A DNA stretch of 64,000 nt from Duganella sp. 1411 (GTDB taxonomy: Bacteria; Pseudomonadota; Gammaproteobacteria; Burkholderiales; Burkholderiaceae_D), in assembly GCF_017833525.1 (NCBI RefSeq), contig NZ_JAFICD010000001.1:1798001-1862000 (forward strand). Direction: 5' to 3'. The notes beneath the pieces were generated by a model. That model was given only the letters and a program-made list of their open reading frames with translations, made no database searches and was not told the origin of the DNA. The position numbers were made by a program, and so were the translations under genes. Positions 27,405 to 36,238 of the stretch are shown here, piece by piece; position 1 is the first letter of the stretch; each line of letters opens with the position of its first letter.

Positions 27405-28271
27405 ATGACAAAAAAAACTCCTTTCACAGACAGCCTCTCGACCAGCATCAAGCAGCATATGGACCAGTTGCCGCAGGCGGAAAAACGCCTCGCCAATGTC
27501 ATACTGGAGTCACCCGGCCAACTGGCCAGCTACTCGGCTTCGGAGGTGACCCGCATGGCGGGCGTGTCCAACGCGACGATGACGCGCCTGGTCCATCGGC
27601 TGGGGTATGAGAATTACGACCAGATGCGCCGGCTGGCGCGCGAGGGCAAGGACTGGGGCTCGCCTCTGTATCTGATGGATCGCCGGGAATCCGACGAGGG
27701 CGGGAAGGATGCCGCCGGTCCGTTCGACCGGCATATTTCGGCCAGCGTGCAAAACATCCACCGCACTTTCGCGGGCATGTCGCCGGAGCGGGTGGGCGAA
27801 GTCGGCACCGCGATCGCCAAGGCGCGCCAGGTGCGCGTGTTCGGCCAACGAAACAACTATTTTTTCGCCGCGTATCTGCGCTGGCAGTTCATCCAGTTTC
27901 GCAGCAACGTATATCTACTTCCGGTATCAGGAGAGACGATGGCGGAGTATCTGGTGGGTTTGCAGCCGAACGATATTTTCATCGTGTTCGGCCTGCGCCG
28001 GCGCACGCCGGGATTGGCGCCTTTGATCGCGGCGGTGGGCCGCGCCGGCGTGAAGACTTTGCTGATCACCGATTCATCGAATCACAGCGACCTCGGCGCC
28101 GACTGGGTGCTGAAGTGCGATACGGCCAGCGCCACCCCGCTGGACAACCATGCGGCGGTGATGGCGCTGTGCCACGTGCTGGCGTCGCAACTGATCGACA
28201 AGACCGGCCAGGCCGGCCGCCAGCGCCTGGTCAAGATCGAGGAACTGCACGCACAGCTCAACGAGCTGTGA
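27405..28271 (+). CDS. MurR/RpiR family transcriptional regulator
   Basis: A 288-residue regulator with an N-terminal HTH_6 domain (about residues 1-75; ASEVTRMAGVSNATMTRLVHRLGYENYDQMRR) and a C-terminal SIS domain (about 120-270; ARQVRVFGQRNNYFFAAYL and DIFIVFGLRRRTPG). SIS domains of this family usually bind phosphosugars. Here the divergent target is a dicarboxylate symporter-porin operon, so another acid ligand is likely. The ATG at 27405 is preferred; 27396 and 27348 are in-frame alternatives with weaker ribosome-binding sites. It converges on the binding-protein gene, 6 bases from its stop. Confidence 0.9.
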   Translation: MTKKTPFTDSLSTSIKQHMDQLPQAEKRLANVILESPGQLASYSASEVTRMAGVSNATMTRLVHRLGYENYDQMRRLAREGKDWGSPLYLMDRRESDEGGKDAAGPFDRHISASVQNIHRTFAGMSPERVGEVGTAIAKARQVRVFGQRNNYFFAAYLRWQFIQFRSNVYLLPVSGETMAEYLVGLQPNDIFIVFGLRRRTPGLAPLIAAVGRAGVKTLLITDSSNHSDLGADWVLKCDTASATPLDNHAAVMALCHVLASQLIDKTGQAGRQRLVKIEELHAQLNEL

Positions 28272-28277
28272 ACCTGG

Positions 28278-29462
28278 TCAGACGCCCGGATCGCGCACCT
28301 TCTCTACCTTGTCGAACTCCACGTTGAAGAACGAGCCGCCCGTGGCCTCGGCCTTGCGGATATAAACCGTCTGCACGATGTCGCGCGTGCCGGCATCGAT
28401 GCTGACGGGACCGCGCACGCTGGTCCACGCCATGCCCTTCATCGCCGCCAGCAGCTTGTCGCCGTTGCTGTCGCCGGCCGTCTGCTTGAGCGCCTCGTAC
28501 AGCAGATGCATGCCGTCGTACGCGCCAACCGAATGGAAGTTGGGCCGCATTCCCTTGTTCGCCTTGCCGAACGCCTCGACATACGCCTTGTTCTCCGCCG
28601 ATGGATGCGCGGCCGAATAATGATGGCTGCTGACGACACCAGCGGCGGCGGGCCCGATGCTCGCCATCAGATCGTCGTCGAGCACATCGCCGGTGCAGAT
28701 CAGACGAATGCCCGCCGCCGCCAAGCCACGGTCGGTGAACTGCTTGAGCACCGCCGCCCCCTCGCCCGATGGAACGAACACGAACAGGGCATCCGGCTTC
28801 AAGTCCTTGACCTTGGCCAGGAAAGGCGCGTAGTCCGGATTGCGCAACGGCGAACGCAGGCTCTCCACCACTTTGCCGCCGCCTTCGTTGAAGTCCTTGA
28901 CGAACACCTTTTCCGCATCCAGGCCCGGCCCGTAGTCGCTCACCAGGGTCACCACGGTCTTCATCTTGTTTTTGGCGGCCCATTGCGCCATCGGCGCGGT
29001 CACCTGCGCCAGCGTGAATCCGGTACGCACGATATACGGCGAGCGTTGCGGAATCACCGACGTCGCGGCGGCCATCACGATCATCGGCACCTTGGCCTGC
29101 GTAGCCACCGGCGCGGCGGCGAAGGCCAGCGGCGTCAGGCCGAAGCCGGCCAGCACCTGCACCTTGTCGCGCGAGACCAGTTCCTGCGCCAGCCGCTTGG
29201 TGACATCCGGCGACACCCCGCCATCGTCCTTGAGGATGATTTCGACCTGGCGGCCGGCGACGGTGGCGCCGTTCTGCTGCATGAACAGCTTGACCGCCGC
29301 CTCGATCTGGCGGCCGGTGGAGGCGAACGGCCCGGACATCGGCACGATCAAGCCCACCTTCAGCGGTTCCGCGGCGGCGGCGATGGCCGGCAGCACGCCG
29401 GCCGACAGCGCGGCGGCGCCCAACAGGATGTGACGGCGATGCGTATTGATAAACTCTGGCAT
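28278..29462 (-). CDS. Branched-chain-type ABC transporter substrate-binding protein, van-linked
   Basis: A 394-residue periplasmic binding protein of the Peripla_BP_6 (LivK/HAA) family. The leader (residues 1-31) ends AAAAEP, and the domain begins LKVGLIVPMSGPFASTGRQIE. It lies 19 bases behind vanB, so it belongs to the vanillate operon and probably binds vanillate or a related aromatic acid. It is clearly paralogous to the protein at 41258-42442 along its whole length (shared KRLAQELV, AGFGLTP and the GPxSIDAxTRDIVQTVYxRK end). No permease genes are adjacent; LivHMGF at 32783-36141 is the likely shared translocator. Confidence 0.9.
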   Translation of the reverse strand: MPEFINTHRRHILLGAAALSAGVLPAIAAAAEPLKVGLIVPMSGPFASTGRQIEAAVKLFMQQNGATVAGRQVEIILKDDGGVSPDVTKRLAQELVSRDKVQVLAGFGLTPLAFAAAPVATQAKVPMIVMAAATSVIPQRSPYIVRTGFTLAQVTAPMAQWAAKNKMKTVVTLVSDYGPGLDAEKVFVKDFNEGGGKVVESLRSPLRNPDYAPFLAKVKDLKPDALFVFVPSGEGAAVLKQFTDRGLAAAGIRLICTGDVLDDDLMASIGPAAAGVVSSHHYSAAHPSAENKAYVEAFGKANKGMRPNFHSVGAYDGMHLLYEALKQTAGDSNGDKLLAAMKGMAWTSVRGPVSIDAGTRDIVQTVYIRKAEATGGSFFNVEFDKVEKVRDPGV

Positions 29463-29481
29463 GGTGTCTCCTTCTTCTTTT

Positions 29482-30444
29482 TTATAGGTCCAGCAGCAGG
29501 GTCGCGCTTTTGGATCGGGAACAGCAAGGGGTGAACTGGTCGTTGGCCGCCTGTTCTTCTTCGGTCAAATACAGATCGCGGTGATCCGGCACGCCTTCGA
29601 GCACGCGCGTCAGGCAGGTGCCGCACACGCCCTGCTCGCAGGAAGCCGCCACGAACACGCCGGCGTCGCGCAACACTTGCATCACGGTGACGCCGGCGGG
29701 AACAGTGTAACTCGCGCCGCTCGATGCCAGCTTGACTTCGAAGGCCTGGTCGCCGCCGGTGTCGACGGCGGCCGCGCCGAAATACTCCAGATGCAGCTGG
29801 GCCTCGGGCCAGTTTTGCGCGGCGGCCGTCGCTTTCACATGGTCGATGAAGCCGCCCGGCCCGCAAAAGTAGATATGCGTGTCCCGATCCAGGCCGGCCA
29901 GCAGCGCCGCCAGATCGAGCTTTTGTTCCGGCGCGCCGCTATCGTAGTGGAAGTGGGCCTGCGCCGCGAATGGCGAGTTGGCGATGCGCTCACGGAAGGC
30001 GGTGCGCTCCGGCGAACGCGCGCAGTAGTGCAGCTCGAAAGGCGCGCCCTGCGCCGACAGCGCTTCCGCCATCGCCAGGATCGGCGTCACGCCGATGCCG
30101 CCGGCCAGCAGCAGGCTGCGTTTGGCCTCCACCAGCGGGAAGTGGTTTTTCGGCGCGCTGATGGTCAGCGTGGCGCCCGAGTGGATGTTTTCATGCATGC
30201 CCTGCGAACCGCCGCGCGACGCGGGATCGCGCAGCACCCCGATCAGATAGCGGTGCGTTTCGTGCGGCGGATTGCACAGCGAGTACTGGCGCACCAGCCC
30301 CGGCCCCACGTGCACATCGATATGGGAACCGGCGCTGAAAGCCGGCAGCGGCGAGCCGTCCGCGCTGACCAGCTCATAACTGCAGATATCCTCCGCCTCG
30401 CTGGCGCGGCGCTCGACCCGGACCTTCAGCAGATCGGCGCTCAT
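29482..30444 (-). CDS. vanB: Vanillate O-demethylase oxidoreductase (PDR/VanB family)
   Basis: A 320-residue reductase with an FMN/FAD-binding domain (about 1-105, RQYSLCNPP), an NAD-binding domain (about 110-220, LLAGGIGVTPILAMAEAL) and a C-terminal plant-type [2Fe-2S] domain (SCEQGVCGTCLTRV and a distal Cys). It passes electrons from NADH to VanA. The start at 30444 overlaps the vanA stop by 4 bases (ATGA); the frame continues upstream only inside vanA. It is part of the vanA-vanB-binding protein operon. Confidence 0.93.
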   Translation of the reverse strand: MSADLLKVRVERRASEAEDICSYELVSADGSPLPAFSAGSHIDVHVGPGLVRQYSLCNPPHETHRYLIGVLRDPASRGGSQGMHENIHSGATLTISAPKNHFPLVEAKRSLLLAGGIGVTPILAMAEALSAQGAPFELHYCARSPERTAFRERIANSPFAAQAHFHYDSGAPEQKLDLAALLAGLDRDTHIYFCGPGGFIDHVKATAAAQNWPEAQLHLEYFGAAAVDTGGDQAFEVKLASSGASYTVPAGVTVMQVLRDAGVFVAASCEQGVCGTCLTRVLEGVPDHRDLYLTEEEQAANDQFTPCCSRSKSATLLLDL

Positions 30445-31493
30445 GCCTGCGGCTCCGGCGTCTTTTGCTTGCTCTCCTTTTCCATCCACTGATCCAGCAG
30501 ACGGCGCGACTGCACGCCGCCGGCGTCGATATTCAACATCAGCAGCTTGCGGTCGGGATGGCGCAGGATGTTCTGCTGCTGCAGCTCCAGCATCTGCTGG
30601 TCCTCGGCGAAGATCTTGCCCTGCCCTTCGCGGATGGTCGCCGTCAGTTCCTTGTCTTCCGGTTTGAAATTGCGCGCCATGCCCCAGAAGTACCAGTGCG
30701 ACGTTTCCGTCTCCGGCGTGATGAAGTCGACCACGATGCTCGACGCCTTGAACTTCGGATCGGCGTCGTAACCGCCCTTGCCCGCGTGCGCCACGCCCAC
30801 TTCGATCATCACGTGGCTCGGCGGGGAGAAGCGGCAGATCTGCCAGCGGTCCACCGGCACGTCGTCCGCCAGGCCGTTGCCGCGCAGGGCCGCGCGCCAG
30901 AACGGCGGCGCCATGATGTTCTCCATATAGCGGCTGGTGATGACTTCCTCGCCCTCGACGCGGGTGGTGACCGGGGCCTCGTCGATCTCCTTCTGGCCGA
31001 TGCTCGACGCGTGCACATAGGTCTCGTGCGTCAGGTCCATCAGGTTGTCGATCATCAGGCGGTATTCGCAGTGGATGTGATACATGCCGCCGCCGTAAGC
31101 CCATTCCGGGTTGTCGGCCCATTCCAGATGGTGGATCAGCGCCGGATCGGCCAGTTCCTTGTCGCCGGTCCAGACCCAGATGAAGCCATAGCGCTCCTCG
31201 ACCGGATAGCTGCGGATGCAGGGGAAGCCGCGCACGCGCTGGCCGGGCATGCTGACCACCTTGCCGTCGCAGCCCATCTCCAGGCCGTGGTAGCCGCAGA
31301 CCAGCTGCCCCTCGCGCACGAAGCCGAGCGACAGCGGCGCGCCGCGATGCGGACAGAAATCCTCGACCGCCGCCACTTTGCCCTCCGCGCCGCGATAGAA
31401 AACGATCTTTTCGCCGCAAATCTGGCGGCCCAGCGGTTTGCCATCGATCTCGTCGGGCGTGCAAGCCACATACCAGGTGTTTTTTGGATACAT
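30441..31493 (-). CDS. vanA: Vanillate O-demethylase oxygenase subunit (Rieske non-haem iron)
   Basis: A 350-residue oxygenase that removes the methyl group of vanillate as formaldehyde, giving protocatechuate. The Rieske [2Fe-2S] site is Cys47-His49 (FCPHRG) and Cys66-His69 (VCGYHG). The mononuclear iron site is visible in DLTHETYVHAS, with two His, and an upstream Asp. AAGGAG precedes the ATG. First gene of the van operon and divergent from a MarR-type regulator, with an inverted repeat between them. The related Rieske demethylase for syringate is a less likely alternative. Confidence 0.92.
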   Translation of the reverse strand: MYPKNTWYVACTPDEIDGKPLGRQICGEKIVFYRGAEGKVAAVEDFCPHRGAPLSLGFVREGQLVCGYHGLEMGCDGKVVSMPGQRVRGFPCIRSYPVEERYGFIWVWTGDKELADPALIHHLEWADNPEWAYGGGMYHIHCEYRLMIDNLMDLTHETYVHASSIGQKEIDEAPVTTRVEGEEVITSRYMENIMAPPFWRAALRGNGLADDVPVDRWQICRFSPPSHVMIEVGVAHAGKGGYDADPKFKASSIVVDFITPETETSHWYFWGMARNFKPEDKELTATIREGQGKIFAEDQQMLELQQQNILRHPDRKLLMLNIDAGGVQSRRLLDQWMEKESKQKTPEPQA

Positions 31494-31520
31494 CTTGTCT
31501 CCTTATAGGTTTTCAGCTTA

Positions 31521-31540
31521 ACATTCAGTGTACTGAATGT
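31521..31540. promoter_or_regulatory. 9-2-9 palindrome between vanA and the MarR-type gene (operator candidate)
   Basis: ACATTCAGT-GT-ACTGAATGT is a perfect inverted repeat with 9-base arms and a 2-base centre. It lies 28 bases upstream of the vanA start and within the divergent region, where a MarR dimer would repress. It has the size expected of a MarR site. Confidence 0.7.
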
Positions 31541-31624
31541 CGTAAAGTATAGACCGGAAAACGCGGAAGTAAACACCCAGGCCCAACTCTTTTTTTATTG
31601 CGCCGCACCAGCAGAGAATACGCC

Positions 31625-32128
31625 ATGCCAGAAACCGAAAGCACGCTCACCAATTTATATGAACATCCGGGCCACCTGCTGCGCCGCGCGCAGCAGATAT
31701 CGGTATCGATTTTCTACGACGAGATGGGCGGCGAGCTGACGCCGGTGCAGTACGCGATGCTGCGCAACCTGGCCGGCAATCCCGGCATCGACCAGGTCTC
31801 GCTGTCGTCCATCAGCGGCATCGACACCTCGACCGGCGCCACCGTTTGCGCGCGGCTGGAGGAAAAGGGTCTGCTCGAGCGCAAGGTGATTCCCACCAAC
31901 CGCCGCCAGCGCGCGCTGACCATCACCCGGGCCGGCCAGCAGCTGCTGGACGATATGATCCCCGGCGCGCAGCGGCTGCGGCGCCGCCTTCTGGCGCCGC
32001 TGACCGGCGAGGAGCAGCTCAAATTCATGGAGCTGCTGACCAAGCTGGTACAGGAAAACAACGAGCAAAGCCGCGCGCCGTTGACGCCCATCGCCGCCAC
32101 GCCGCCCTCGGCACGCGAGGCGCGCTAG
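31625..32128 (+). CDS. MarR family transcriptional regulator, divergent from vanA
   Basis: A 167-residue winged-helix regulator (QISVSIFYDEMGGELTPVQYAMLRNLA, then VSLSSISGIDTSTGATVCARLEEKGLLER). MarR proteins usually repress and release DNA on binding a phenolic ligand, so vanillate-responsive control of vanAB is likely. The start at 31625 (MPETES) is chosen for length; 31598 is in frame. Known VanR proteins are often GntR type, so this is an alternative regulator class for the same job (from memory). Confidence 0.9.
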   Translation: MPETESTLTNLYEHPGHLLRRAQQISVSIFYDEMGGELTPVQYAMLRNLAGNPGIDQVSLSSISGIDTSTGATVCARLEEKGLLERKVIPTNRRQRALTITRAGQQLLDDMIPGAQRLRRRLLAPLTGEEQLKFMELLTKLVQENNEQSRAPLTPIAATPPSAREAR

Positions 32129-32275
32129 CAGCGCGGCAAACGATTCATGCCCCGCGCTCCAGTGTGTTGTATCTTGCTATCCCGCCGCACTTCCTCCTAC
32201 CAAGCGCACATCCGTTGCGCTAACATGGACTGTACCGGGACACCGGAAAACAATCCAAAAAATACAGGAGACGAC

Positions 32276-32737
32276 ATGAAATCATCACCACTCATCCCTT
32301 CGTTGGCCGCCCTCATGTTGGCGGCCGCGCTGCCGGCGTTCGCGCAGAACGCGTCCAAGGCGGACGTGATCGCGCTGGTCGACAAGGCGGTCGCGAACAT
32401 CGAAAAAAAAGGCGCCGAGGAAGCCTGCAAGGACTTCGCCGATCCCAAGGGAGGGTACATACAGGGCGAGTTGTATGTCTTCGTCCAGGACGAGAAGATG
32501 AAGATGACCTGCCACTCCGCCAATCCCAGGATGAACGGCAAGGACATGTCGGAACTGAAGGACGCCAACGGCAAACGCTTCACCAAGGAGATGCTCGATG
32601 TCGCCATGTCGAACAAACCGGGCTGGGTCGATTACACCTGGGTCAATCCGGTGACCAAGGCGCTGGAGCCGAAGACCTCCTACATACGCCTGGCGGCCGG
32701 CAAATACACGGTCGGCGTGGGCATCTACAAAAAATAA
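32276..32737 (+). CDS. Exported single Cache-domain protein
   Basis: A 153-residue secreted protein. The signal peptide is residues 1-22 (SLAALMLAAALPAFAQ). A small Cache-like sensing domain follows, with AVANIEKKGAEEACKDFADPKGGYIQGELYVFVQD and a C-terminal KPGWVDYTWVNPVTK segment typical of sCache_2. Stand-alone periplasmic Cache proteins may bind small acids and interact with chemoreceptors or kinases; none is adjacent. CAGGAG lies 7 bases before the start. It converges with livF, and a terminator hairpin lies between them. Confidence 0.85.
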   Translation: MKSSPLIPSLAALMLAAALPAFAQNASKADVIALVDKAVANIEKKGAEEACKDFADPKGGYIQGELYVFVQDEKMKMTCHSANPRMNGKDMSELKDANGKRFTKEMLDVAMSNKPGWVDYTWVNPVTKALEPKTSYIRLAAGKYTVGVGIYKK

Positions 32738-32741
32738 GAAT

Positions 32742-32770
32742 TAAAAAAGGCGCGCCGCGATGGCGCGCCT
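32742..32770 (-). terminator. Rho-independent terminator of the pcaIJF-livHMGF transcript
   Basis: A perfect 9-base stem AGGCGCGCC/GGCGCGCCT (32748-32756 and 32762-32770) with a 5-base loop. Read on the minus strand it is followed by six T residues (32747-32742). It lies 12 bases beyond the livF stop. Confidence 0.85.
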
Positions 32771-32782
32771 GCAAAACGTCAA

Positions 32783-33484
32783 TCAGGCCACCGACACCAG
32801 CCGATCGAGCTTGTCGCCATCGGCCAGCAGGCTGGCGCTATCCGAGTCGTGTACGATGCGGCCGCGATCGAGCACGATGGCGCGCTTGGTCAGCGACAGC
32901 GCCAGCCGCGCATGCTGCTCCACCACGATCACCGACATGCCCTCCTCCTCCACCAGCTTGCGGATCACGCGCACCAGCTCCTGCACAATGATCGGCGCCA
33001 GTCCTTCCATCGGCTCGTCCAGCAGCAGGATGCGCGGATTGGTCATCAGCGCGCGCGCGATGGCCACCATCTGCTGCTCGCCGCCGGACAACTGGTTGCC
33101 CATGTTGGCGCGGCGCTCATACAGGCGCGGGAAGATTTGATACACCTTCTGCAGGTTCCACGCGCCGGGACGGGCGACCACCGTCAAATGCTCCTCCACC
33201 GTCAGCGACGGGAACATATGCCGCTCCTGCGGCACCCAGCCCAGGCCCGAGCGCGATCGCTTGTGCGTGGGCATGCGCGCGATGTCGCCGCCGTCCCAGC
33301 GTATGCCGCCGCCGTGCAGGCGCGTCAATCCCATCAGCGTCACCAGCAGGCTGGTTTTGCCGACACCGTTGCGGCCCAACAGCGCCAGGCTGTCGCCTTC
33401 ATTCATCGTAAACGACACGTCTTCCAGCACGATGGACTCGCCGTAGCCGGCGGTGACTTTATCGAGCGCCAGTAACTCACGCAT
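32783..33484 (-). CDS. livF: Branched-chain-type ABC transporter ATP-binding protein LivF
   Basis: A 233-residue ATPase with Walker A LLGRNGVGKTSLL (about residue 36), signature LSGGEQQMVAIARAL and Walker B ILLLDEPMEGLAP. The sequence QLSGGEQQMVAIA and the length are characteristic of LivF. It overlaps livG by 8 bases and is the last gene before the terminator. In this context the Liv-type system probably imports aromatic acids or 3-oxoadipate rather than leucine, as it is encoded behind pcaIJF. Confidence 0.92.
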   Translation of the reverse strand: MRELLALDKVTAGYGESIVLEDVSFTMNEGDSLALLGRNGVGKTSLLVTLMGLTRLHGGGIRWDGGDIARMPTHKRSRSGLGWVPQERHMFPSLTVEEHLTVVARPGAWNLQKVYQIFPRLYERRANMGNQLSGGEQQMVAIARALMTNPRILLLDEPMEGLAPIIVQELVRVIRKLVEEEGMSVIVVEQHARLALSLTKRAIVLDRGRIVHDSDSASLLADGDKLDRLVSVA

Positions 33485-34235
33485 GTTCGGCCTCCCCCAG
33501 ATACACTTCCTTCACTCGCGGGTCCGCCGCGATCTCCTCCGGCGTTCCCTCTGTCAGCACCTTGCCGCCCACCATGACGGTGATGCGGTCGGCGAAGCGG
33601 AACACCAGGCCCATATCGTGTTCGATAAACAGCACCGTCACGTCGCGCGGCAGCTGCGCCAGCACTTCGAACAGCTCCTTGCTCTCGGCCGACGGGATGC
33701 CGGCCGCCGGCTCGTCCAGCAGCAGGATGCGCGGCTTGGTCGCCAGCGCCAGCGCGATCTCCACCAGCCGCTGCTTACCGTACGCCATGCTGCGGGTGAT
33801 GCTGTTGGCCTGGTCGGTCAGCTTCAAGGTCGCCAGCAGCTCCATCGCCTCGTCGATGACCTCGGGGTGGTTGGCCACCGTCTTGTACCAGACCGACTGC
33901 AGGCCGCGCCGCTCGCTGATGGCCAGCGCCACCGATTCCAGCACCGTCATCCCGGCGAACAGGGTGTTGAGCTGGAAGGTGCGCGTCATGCCGCGATGTA
34001 CCCGCTCGTGTTGCGGCAGATTGGTGATGTCCTCGCCGCCCAGATAGACCTTGCCGCTGCTGGGCAAGAAGCCGCCCGTCAGCAGATTGATGAAGGTGGT
34101 TTTTCCGGCGCCGTTAGGGCCGATCAGCGCGTGGCGCGCGCCGGGCTCGAAGGTCAGCGTGACGTCGCTGTTGGCGATGAATCCGCCCCAGCGCTTGCTC
34201 AGGCCCTCGGTGCGCAGTGTGATGTCCTGGCTCAT
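33477..34235 (-). CDS. livG: Branched-chain-type ABC transporter ATP-binding protein LivG
   Basis: A 252-residue ATPase with Walker A LIGPNGAGKTTFINLL (about residue 40). The variant signature MAYGKQRLVEIALAL replaces LSGGQ, as is usual in LivG, and Walker B is ILLLDEPAAGIPSAE. The C-terminal BCA_ABC_TP_C-like tail PRVKEVYLGE is present. It overlaps livM by 4 bases. It forms a heterodimeric ATPase with LivF. Confidence 0.92.
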   Translation of the reverse strand: MSQDITLRTEGLSKRWGGFIANSDVTLTFEPGARHALIGPNGAGKTTFINLLTGGFLPSSGKVYLGGEDITNLPQHERVHRGMTRTFQLNTLFAGMTVLESVALAISERRGLQSVWYKTVANHPEVIDEAMELLATLKLTDQANSITRSMAYGKQRLVEIALALATKPRILLLDEPAAGIPSAESKELFEVLAQLPRDVTVLFIEHDMGLVFRFADRITVMVGGKVLTEGTPEEIAADPRVKEVYLGEAEHA

Positions 34236-35278
34236 GCCTGCTCCTTACGGGATGGTTTGAAACGCTGTGCGAGCTTTTCCAGTCCGCCCAGGATGCCGCC
34301 GCGCGCGAACAGCACGATCAGCACCAGCAGCAGGCCGATATAGAACTGCCAGTAGGCCGGATTAAGGCCGGCGATATAGTCCTGCGCCACCATGAACACG
34401 GCGGCGCCGATCAACGCGCCGTACAGCCGCCCGGTCCCGCCCAGCACCAGCATGATCAACAGCTCCGCCGAGCGCGGAAAGCCCAGCGCGTCGAGGCCGA
34501 CGAACTGCGTGGTCTGCGCCAGCAGCGCGCCGGCCACGCCGGCGATGGCGGCGGCGGCGGTGAAGATGGCGATCAGGCGGCGATTGACGTTGACGCCCAG
34601 CGACGGCATGCGGCGCACGCCCTCGCGGATGCCGATCAGGCTCAGACCGAACGGCGACTTGACCACGCGGCGCAGCGCCACGAACAGGATGAACAGCACC
34701 GCAAAGCTGTACCAGAAAGCGACGGTGCCATTCAGGTCGAACTCGAAGACGCCGAACACCTTACCGACCATCATGCCGGACAGGCCATCGACGCCGCCGG
34801 TGATGAAGGATGCCTTGTTGGCCGCTTCGTGCAGCATCAGGCAGATGCCCATGGTGACCATCAAGCGGGTCAAATCCTGGCCGCGCACCACCAGGAAGGA
34901 GGTAATGAAGCCGAACAGGCCCGCCACCACCGCGCCGGCCAGCAGGCCGCTCAACGGCTCGCCCCAACCATGCACCGCCAGCAGGCCGGCGGTGTAGGCG
35001 CCCAGCCCGAAGAAGGCTGCGTGCCCCAGCGAGACGATGCCGGCGTAACCGAGGATCAGATCCAGCGACAGCGCGAACAGGCCCATGATCATGATCTGGC
35101 TGATCAGCACCAGATAACCGGGGAAGAAGAAATACGCGGCCACCGGCATCAGCCAGAAGACAATCTCCAACGGCTTCCAGCGGTCGTTCGGCAAATTCAG
35201 TTGGCGTTGCTGTAGTGGCGTCATGACGGGCTTTGCGACGGGAGCGGGTTTAACTGCGGTTTCGGTGAAGGCGTTCAT
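34232..35278 (-). CDS. livM: Branched-chain-type ABC transporter permease LivM
   Basis: A 348-residue inner-membrane protein with about nine hydrophobic segments. The LivM motif LDLILGYAGIVSLGHAAFFGLGAY lies near residues 75-98, and GIREGVRRMPSLGVNV is the cytoplasmic coupling region. An N-terminal cytoplasmic extension of about 35 residues is Pro/Lys-rich. It overlaps livH by 4 bases and pairs with LivH as the translocation pore. Confidence 0.92.
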   Translation of the reverse strand: MNAFTETAVKPAPVAKPVMTPLQQRQLNLPNDRWKPLEIVFWLMPVAAYFFFPGYLVLISQIMIMGLFALSLDLILGYAGIVSLGHAAFFGLGAYTAGLLAVHGWGEPLSGLLAGAVVAGLFGFITSFLVVRGQDLTRLMVTMGICLMLHEAANKASFITGGVDGLSGMMVGKVFGVFEFDLNGTVAFWYSFAVLFILFVALRRVVKSPFGLSLIGIREGVRRMPSLGVNVNRRLIAIFTAAAAIAGVAGALLAQTTQFVGLDALGFPRSAELLIMLVLGGTGRLYGALIGAAVFMVAQDYIAGLNPAYWQFYIGLLLVLIVLFARGGILGGLEKLAQRFKPSRKEQA

Positions 35279-36141
35279 GCTTTCCTCCGCACCAGGCCAG
35301 CCGGGAAGACGATCAGCAGCACCACCATCAACGCGTAGATGACGAAGGCGCCCACTTCAGGCACATAGTATTTGCCGGCGACGTCGAACACGCCCAGTAT
35401 CAGGGCGGCCAGCAAAGGCCCCTTGATGGTGCCGGCGCCGCCCACCGCCACCACCAGCAGGAAGTAGACCATGTATTTGATCGGGAAGGTGGGGTCGAGG
35501 CCCAGCACGTCGATGCCAAGGCCGCCGCCCAGGCCGGCCAGGCCGGAGCCCAGCGCGAAGGTCAGGCTGAACACCAGGCTGACGTTGATGCCGAGGCCCG
35601 CCGACGCGGTCTGATTGTCGACCGAGGCGCGGATCTGCGCGCCGAAGCGGGTGCGTTCGATCAGCAGGCCAAGCGCGATGGTGATCAGCACCACGACGCC
35701 GATCAGGAACAGCCGGTAGGCGCCGACGTCGAGGCCGAGCAGCGACACCTGCCCGCGCAGCCAGTCCGGCAGCGTGACCGGCTGCTGCGTCGGTCCGAAA
35801 AAGTAGGTGGCGGCGGCGACCGACATGAAGGTCAGGCCGATGGAGAACAGCACCTGATCGAGGTGGCTGGCCTTGTACAGGCGGCGATACAGCAAGCGCT
35901 CCAGCACCAGCCCCACCACGGCGGACGCGATGAACGCCAACGGCAGCGATGCCAGGAACGGCACGCCAAGGCGCGACAGCACCGTCACGCTGACATACCC
36001 GCCCAGCATCGCGAACGCGCCGTGGGCGAGGTTGATAAAGTTCATCATCCCCATCGTGACCGACAGGCCGACGCTGATGAGGAAAAGGAGGCTGCCATAG
36101 GCGATGCCGTCAAACAGCACGCCGGCCATATTCGCTAGCAT
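35275..36141 (-). CDS. livH: Branched-chain-type ABC transporter permease LivH
   Basis: A 288-residue inner-membrane permease. MMNFINLAHGAFAMLGGYVSV near residue 35 and the motif IRASVDNQTASAGLGINV near residue 180 are typical of LivH. It starts 98 bases after the end of pcaF on the same strand. No terminator is seen in the gap, so it is likely transcribed with pcaIJF. First gene of livHMGF; the matching binding proteins are encoded elsewhere in the window (28278 and 41258). Confidence 0.92.
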   Translation of the reverse strand: MLANMAGVLFDGIAYGSLLFLISVGLSVTMGMMNFINLAHGAFAMLGGYVSVTVLSRLGVPFLASLPLAFIASAVVGLVLERLLYRRLYKASHLDQVLFSIGLTFMSVAAATYFFGPTQQPVTLPDWLRGQVSLLGLDVGAYRLFLIGVVVLITIALGLLIERTRFGAQIRASVDNQTASAGLGINVSLVFSLTFALGSGLAGLGGGLGIDVLGLDPTFPIKYMVYFLLVVAVGGAGTIKGPLLAALILGVFDVAGKYYVPEVGAFVIYALMVVLLIVFPAGLVRRKA

Positions 36142-36238
36142 GGCCGCCTCCGTCGATACGCAAGACGCTCGTTGGCGCCGTTTTTTTGCTTGTTCATTTT
36201 GTCTCCTGCACTATTAACCTCGTTGAATCACACCAGCG

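Noticed and set aside
32783-36141. Ordinary branched-chain amino acid transporter
   Set aside because: Not excluded by the proteins themselves, but the pcaIJF linkage and PcaR-box-linked binding protein make an aromatic or 3-oxoadipate substrate more likely.
36142-36238. Terminator between pcaF and livH (run of seven T near 36180)
   Set aside because: The T-run is on the plus strand after GGCGCC; read along the minus-strand transcript it is an A-run before the short palindrome, so it is not an intrinsic terminator for this operon.
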